Below are positions 34,661 to 36,133 of a DNA stretch of 36,133 nucleotides, piece by piece. The DNA is from a virus. The notes beneath the pieces were generated by a model. The model had not been told where the DNA came from. It saw nothing but the letters and a program-made list of their open reading frames with translations, and ran no database searches. How positions within the stretch are numbered: the first letter of the stretch is position 1; the number at the start of each line of letters is the position of its first letter. The stretch lies in the IMG/VR virus record IMGVR_UViG_3300031787_000409, positions 1 to 36,133 of that record. One strand, 5' to 3'. A program made the position numbers and the translations under genes.

Positions 34661-34677
34661 TAAATTTACAAGGCTGT
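34641..34677 (-). terminator. Intrinsic terminator T2 in the control region
   Basis: Minus strand: ACAGCC TTGTAAAT / ATTTGCAG GGCTGT, up to 14 pairs with two wobbles, followed by TTTATTA. It would end transcripts from P3. Confidence 0.7.
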
Positions 34678-34707
34678 CAGCCCAAGTATTCTCTACAAGG
34701 GGTGGTT
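34641..34707 (-). ncRNA. Predicted small RNA from P3 to T2 (about 67 nt)
   Basis: P3 would start near 34707 and T2 end near 34641. The 5' part holds ACCACCCCTTGTAG and the 3' part the T2 hairpin. No credible ORF. Predicted from signals only; together with the P2-T1 unit it makes a tandem pair. Confidence 0.45.
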
Positions 34708-34712
34708 CAATG

Positions 34713-34743
34713 CAAATATACTACTTACGAATGATTATACAAG
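34713..34743 (-). promoter_or_regulatory. Promoter P3 (Bacteroidetes type)
   Basis: Minus strand: CTTG (34743-34740), 19-base spacer, TATATTTG (34720-34713). The -33 box is a three-of-four match, and it lies inside the perfect dyad at 34733-34756, which suggests repression by a bound protein. Confidence 0.6.
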
Positions 34744-34756
34744 TATATGTATAATC
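34733..34756. promoter_or_regulatory. Dyad-symmetric operator candidate
   Basis: GATTATACA, 6-base centre, TGTATAATC: nine perfect pairs. It overlaps the P3 -33 box and is immediately next to a long hairpin. Size and symmetry fit a dimeric HTH repressor. No cI-like repressor gene is seen nearby; the 70- or 78-residue HTH proteins are candidates. Confidence 0.6.
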
Positions 34757-34788
34757 AGCCAGACTCATTAGGCGAATCTGGCTGATTA
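34752..34788. other. 12-bp perfect hairpin in the control region
   Basis: TAATCAGCCAGA pairs perfectly with TCTGGCTGATTA around a 13-base loop. No T-tract follows on either strand, so it is a stable RNA or DNA structure rather than a simple terminator; it could end the P4 RNA or be a replication or protein-binding site. Confidence 0.7.
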
Positions 34789-34797
34789 GTACAATAG

Positions 34798-34966
34798 TTA
34801 GAGATTTTTTGATAGTATTGATCCACTTCTTAAAAAATCGCTAACACAACTGAAGAAAGAGAGTTTTCTAATAGTGTTATTAGGACACTTCTTAGATAAG
34901 TAGCCTGTTGAATTCTCTTTATCACGTCCACCGGTAGTTGCACTTACTAGTGGCCGTTTCTTTTTG
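34798..34966 (-). ncRNA. Predicted untranslated RNA region from P4
   Basis: About 170-215 nt transcribed from P4. It holds two imperfect direct repeats containing AAGAAGTG (about 34797-34840 and 34856-34903), a CTAATA-GTGT-TATTAG hairpin and a CCAC...GTGG hairpin near the 5' end. One frame is open to a TAA at 34800-34798 but has no ATG, GTG or TTG. I favour a structured RNA or origin-linked element. Confidence 0.35.
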
Positions 34967-34972
34967 TGTGTG

Positions 34973-35003
34973 CAAATATAATAAATAAATATTACAATGC
35001 AAA
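34973..35003 (-). promoter_or_regulatory. Promoter P4 (Bacteroidetes type)
   Basis: Minus strand: TTTG (35003-35000), 19-base spacer, TATATTTG (34980-34973), a full match to the Bacteroidetes consensus. It stands right after the spanin-like gene and would start transcription near 34966 into the untranslated region. Confidence 0.75.
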
Positions 35004-35004
35004 T

Positions 35005-35388
35005 TTATTTTTTCAAAATTAAACCTATTATGAAACCTAAAAAAAATATAAAGTAAATAAACCAACGCACTTTATACACCATTTCAAAACTTGTTAATTC
35101 AGGGCATTTAATAGTGTGATAAACTGGTACGCTGATAGTCTTATATATCGTATCTCCTTCACATTGTCCGCTCAAGTACACGCTATCTTTTACACGTATG
35201 TACTTCACTTTTAGTTTTTCTTTTTCCAATACTACGGTATCGTGTGTTGTGTTAAACACCGTGTCGGCTTTCACCGTTTCGATGTACGTAGTGTCATGTA
35301 CCGTAACCCTTTTTTCTACGGTTACTTCAGTTGTGCGGCAAGCGATTAAACTACTTACAATCGCAAGTATTACAAGGTTGTATTTCAT
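35005..35388 (-). CDS. Lipoprotein with C-terminal membrane segment, unimolecular spanin candidate
   Basis: 127 residues. N-terminus NLVILAIVSSLIAC is a signal with lipobox (LIAC, lipidated Cys17). The periplasmic part is beta-rich (VTVEKRVTVHDTTYIETV, DTVVLEKEKLKVKYIRV). The C-terminus VRWFIYFIFFLGFIIGLILKK is a membrane span. An outer-membrane lipid anchor with a C-terminal inner-membrane span is the architecture of u-spanins such as T1 gp11 (similar size), which fuse the two membranes at the end of lysis. It is separated from the endolysin in the linear window, but it could be close in the complete genome. Confidence 0.55.
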   Translation of the reverse strand: MKYNLVILAIVSSLIACRTTEVTVEKRVTVHDTTYIETVKADTVFNTTHDTVVLEKEKLKVKYIRVKDSVYLSGQCEGDTIYKTISVPVYHTIKCPELTSFEMVYKVRWFIYFIFFLGFIIGLILKK

Positions 35389-35563
35389 GTGCTTTTTCTA
35401 TTATTGTGTTCTCTATTAAAGTCATCGGATAACCTCCCCCAAACATTACGGTCATGCAGGCATCTAGCATCTCATGCGATGTGGCTTCGCTCACTACCAA
35501 TACCTCTGACCTGTATTCTACATCCCCGTTATCATTGTATCTCTCAAGTATTATCTTTTGCAT
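35351..35563 (-). CDS. Small hypothetical protein, Cys-rich end
   Basis: 70 residues. IILERYNDNGDVEYRSEVLVVSE suggests a beta hairpin, followed by a helix (HEMLDACMTVMFGGGYP) and the C-terminal PCNTCDCK, a possible metal site. It overlaps the spanin-like gene by 38 bases and starts 2 bases after the metallophosphoesterase stop. Function unknown. Confidence 0.55.
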   Translation of the reverse strand: MQKIILERYNDNGDVEYRSEVLVVSEATSHEMLDACMTVMFGGGYPMTLIENTIIEKAHEIQPCNTCDCK

Positions 35564-35565
35564 GG

Positions 35566-36133
35566 TTAATATATTACACCGTTTTGAATGGTTTTGTTTT
35601 CTACTCTGTACTCACCGCTCGGACTTAATTCAATATACGCAAAGCCGTGATTCCATTGGTTAATAGGTAGGTAGTCTGGGTGCAGGTCGCATAAACAACC
35701 TGTCGAGTATATGCTGTAACTCATACCTTTGTCAAACTCACGTCCATTTGCTACCGTTGTTTTGTGGAAGTGCCCGAATATAGCCTGTTTACCCAACGCC
35801 TTTTTACTCAAGTTAGCTGGGTTTTCACCGCCCGACTTCATAGGTAATTCGTGACCGTGCAATATAGGTAGTTTACCTGCGTATATATACTGCTTACTTT
35901 CTACCTCAATAATATTAAACTCATTAAACTTGCACAGGTCTGATAACTTAAAGTCCGATATAGCTAATAGTTCGGGTGCTTTTAGCATCAAGTACTTTTC
36001 AAGTCTCTGGTCATGATTACCTATTTTATAAATTATCAACGCTTTCGGGAACATATTACGCAACCCTTTTAGAAACACTTTAAGACAGTCTAATTCATAA
36101 GCTACATCTCTTTTATACGGGTTTTTTTCGTGT
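35566..36133 (-). CDS. Calcineurin-like metallophosphoesterase (5' end outside window)
   Basis: The frame is open to the window edge; an apparent GTG start at 36078 is internal, since coding continues upstream (YKRDVAYELDCLKVFLKGL). Metal-site motifs: IGNHDQR (GNHD, motif 3), ILHGHE (His ligand) and FGHFHKT (GHxH, motif 5). The upstream part with the D-x-H and GD-x-x-D motifs must lie outside. Phage members of this family may act on cyclic nucleotides, DNA ends or phosphoproteins; substrate unknown here. First gene in transcription order in the window. Confidence 0.85.
   Translation of the reverse strand, partial: HEKNPYKRDVAYELDCLKVFLKGLRNMFPKALIIYKIGNHDQRLEKYLMLKAPELLAISDFKLSDLCKFNEFNIIEVESKQYIYAGKLPILHGHELPMKSGGENPANLSKKALGKQAIFGHFHKTTVANGREFDKGMSYSIYSTGCLCDLHPDYLPINQWNHGFAYIELSPSGEYRVENKTIQNGVIY

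Noticed and set aside
34798-34966. Open minus-strand frame of more than 50 codons ending at 34798
   Set aside because: No ATG, GTG or TTG start in frame before the upstream stop, and direct repeats and hairpins explain the region better. Kept only as an untranslated RNA candidate.
34459-35004. tRNA gene or CRISPR array in the long gene-free region
   Set aside because: Hairpins do not form a cloverleaf, there is no GGTTCRA arm with CCA-side pairing, and repeats are only two and diverged, without regular spacers.
434-35663. Many open frames on the plus strand (for example 4690-5106, 12329-12748, 23432-23809)
   Set aside because: They lie entirely opposite convincing minus-strand genes, have no recognisable motifs, and are low-complexity shadows.

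Overview
The window is an almost fully packed stretch of a tailed phage (or prophage) of a Bacteroidetes host. Every gene I can support is read from the minus strand, so transcription runs from position 36133 towards 1. The host phylum is inferred from three things. Several promoters match the Bacteroidetes form (TTTG, 19 nt, TAnnTTTG). Most starts lack a strong Shine-Dalgarno sequence. The structural proteins are of the type found in Flavobacteria/Bacteroidetes phages. Genes are tightly coupled, often by ATGA overlaps, and this exposed several proteins of 30-58 residues. No integrase, tRNA or CRISPR array was seen. A terminase, tape measure, tail tube-like and tail chaperone set points to a long non-contractile tail (siphovirus-like), which is an inference.

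Layout in transcription order. (1) 36133-35005: a partial metallophosphoesterase, a small protein, and a lipoprotein with a C-terminal membrane segment that looks like a one-piece spanin. (2) 35004-34459: a 545-bp control region with four Bacteroidetes-type promoters, two intrinsic terminators, a perfect 9-bp dyad and long hairpins. It probably makes short RNAs and starts the early operon. (3) 34458-27662: early and replication genes: small proteins, a stand-alone DnaA domain IV, a Rad52/Sak-like annealing protein, a ParB-like protein, a YqaJ/lambda-exonuclease-type nuclease, an SSB-like protein, a replication initiator/loader-like protein and a DnaB-type helicase. (4) 27570-25299: single genes (an adenine/cytosine DNA methyltransferase and orphan proteins) separated by imperfect inverted repeats. 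The ends of each unit are complementary to each other, as in integron attC sites and gene cassettes. (5) 25256-23840: small proteins, NinG and a sigma-like factor. (6) 23859-20261: three glycosyltransferases of different folds, a small membrane protein, a small protein with a CxxC motif and a SAM methyltransferase.

(7) 20274-1: packaging and morphogenesis. Small and large terminase subunits come first, then tail genes: a chaperone with a programmed -1 frameshift, a gp10-like protein, a distal tail-like protein, a large tail-tip protein and the tape measure protein. Head genes follow (XkdF-like protease, scaffold, major capsid protein), then a tail tube-like protein, the portal, connector and tail terminator, receptor-binding and decoration proteins (22-residue repeats, LamG lectin), and the lysis genes (membrane proteins and a GH24 endolysin cut by the window edge). 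Tail genes ahead of head genes, with the portal after the capsid protein, is not the usual siphovirus order.

The most unusual element is the attC-like cassette array inside a phage genome. Next come the control region with its predicted small RNAs, the glycosylation cluster, a portal that appears to carry a winged-helix and MuF-like tail, and a 12-bp motif upstream of four late genes that could be the target of the phage sigma-like factor.
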